Source: JBEIFW01 sp040382215 (GTDB lineage: Bacteria; Actinomycetota; Acidimicrobiia; Acidimicrobiales; Ilumatobacteraceae). From it: a DNA stretch of 5,496 bases. A program made the translations under genes and the position numbers. Positions 5,348 through 5,496 of this stretch are shown one piece after another; the stretch's first letter is position 1; each line of letters opens with the position of its first letter. The notes below the pieces were generated by a model. It made no database searches, was not told the DNA's origin, and worked only from the letters and a program-made list of their open reading frames with translations. The DNA is taken from NCBI GenBank assembly GCA_040382215.1, contig JBEIFW010000214.1, positions 1 to 5,496 of the forward strand, given 5' to 3'.

Positions 5348-5496
5348 ATGGCTCGCACGATCGTGCTCGTCCACGGCGCCTGGCACGGCGCGTGGTGCTG
5401 GGAGCGCCAGACCGCCGCGCTGGCCGAGCGTGGCTTGGCCGCGGTCGCCGTCGACCTTCCCGGTCACGGCGCCTCCCGCCTCCCCCTCGGGGACCT
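5348..5496 (+). CDS. Alpha/beta hydrolase, 5' end only (runs off window)
   Basis: The 49 visible codons encode the N-terminus of an alpha/beta hydrolase-fold protein. It opens with ARTIVLVHGAWHGAWCWE (residues 2-19), whose HGAWHGAWCW oxyanion-hole segment is typical of the esterase / methylesterase-like group. The second strand ends in AVDLPGHGAS (34-43). The nucleophile, acid and histidine of the triad lie beyond the window, so activity cannot be judged. The ATG at 5348 is chosen because the first beta strand follows at once. In-frame ATG codons at 5336 and 5339 would add four or three residues. No Shine-Dalgarno sequence is seen before any of them. CATGAT at 5335-5340 lies seven bases before 5348 and could be a -10 box for a leaderless transcript. 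Substrate unknown. Confidence 0.85.
   Translation, partial: MARTIVLVHGAWHGAWCWERQTAALAERGLAAVAVDLPGHGASRLPLGD

Noticed and set aside
1..5496. Search for CRISPR arrays, tRNA/rRNA genes, insertion sequences, toxin-antitoxin pairs or defence genes
   Set aside because: No regularly spaced repeats, tRNA-like cloverleafs, transposase motifs or defence-type domains could be seen on either strand.

Overview
The window is about 70% GC, with dense, codon-biased genes on both strands and mostly short intergenic gaps. The Tat lipoprotein leader with its Thr/Ala/Ser-rich tether, the frequent GTG starts, and -10-like boxes set 6-7 bases before start codons suggest a high-GC actinobacterium, possibly of the Acidimicrobiia type. 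That placement is inference from style; there is no rRNA or marker gene to confirm it. I see no mobile element, CRISPR array, tRNA, rRNA or phage gene.

Left part (1-2266, minus strand): a probable two-gene operon. An NMT1/THI5-type ABC substrate-binding lipoprotein is followed, with a 4-base GTGA stop/start overlap, by an amidohydrolase that runs off the left edge. The pair reads as capture followed by hydrolysis or deamination of a small, probably N-heterocyclic, nutrient. The permease and ATPase are not in the window. A divergent control region (2267-2385) separates this operon from a plus-strand pair: a TauE/SafE-type membrane permease and a VOC (glyoxalase-fold) protein that lacks most of the usual metal ligands.

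Middle (3583-4124): a strong hairpin lies between the convergent VOC and mscL genes. A divergent MscL-like channel gene follows on the minus strand, with a Shine-Dalgarno sequence and an inverted repeat in its leader.

Right part (4125-5496): a classical SDR oxidoreductase on the minus strand with a complete catalytic tetrad. It is divergent from a small two-helix membrane protein, and an alpha/beta hydrolase gene runs off the right edge. The SDR/small-protein intergenic region holds an 8-base inverted repeat against the predicted SDR promoter.

The genes belong to known families, and I do not see a clear new system. The points most worth checking are the substrate of the transporter/amidohydrolase pair, the altered MscL first helix, the degenerate VOC metal site, and the palindromes in the control regions.
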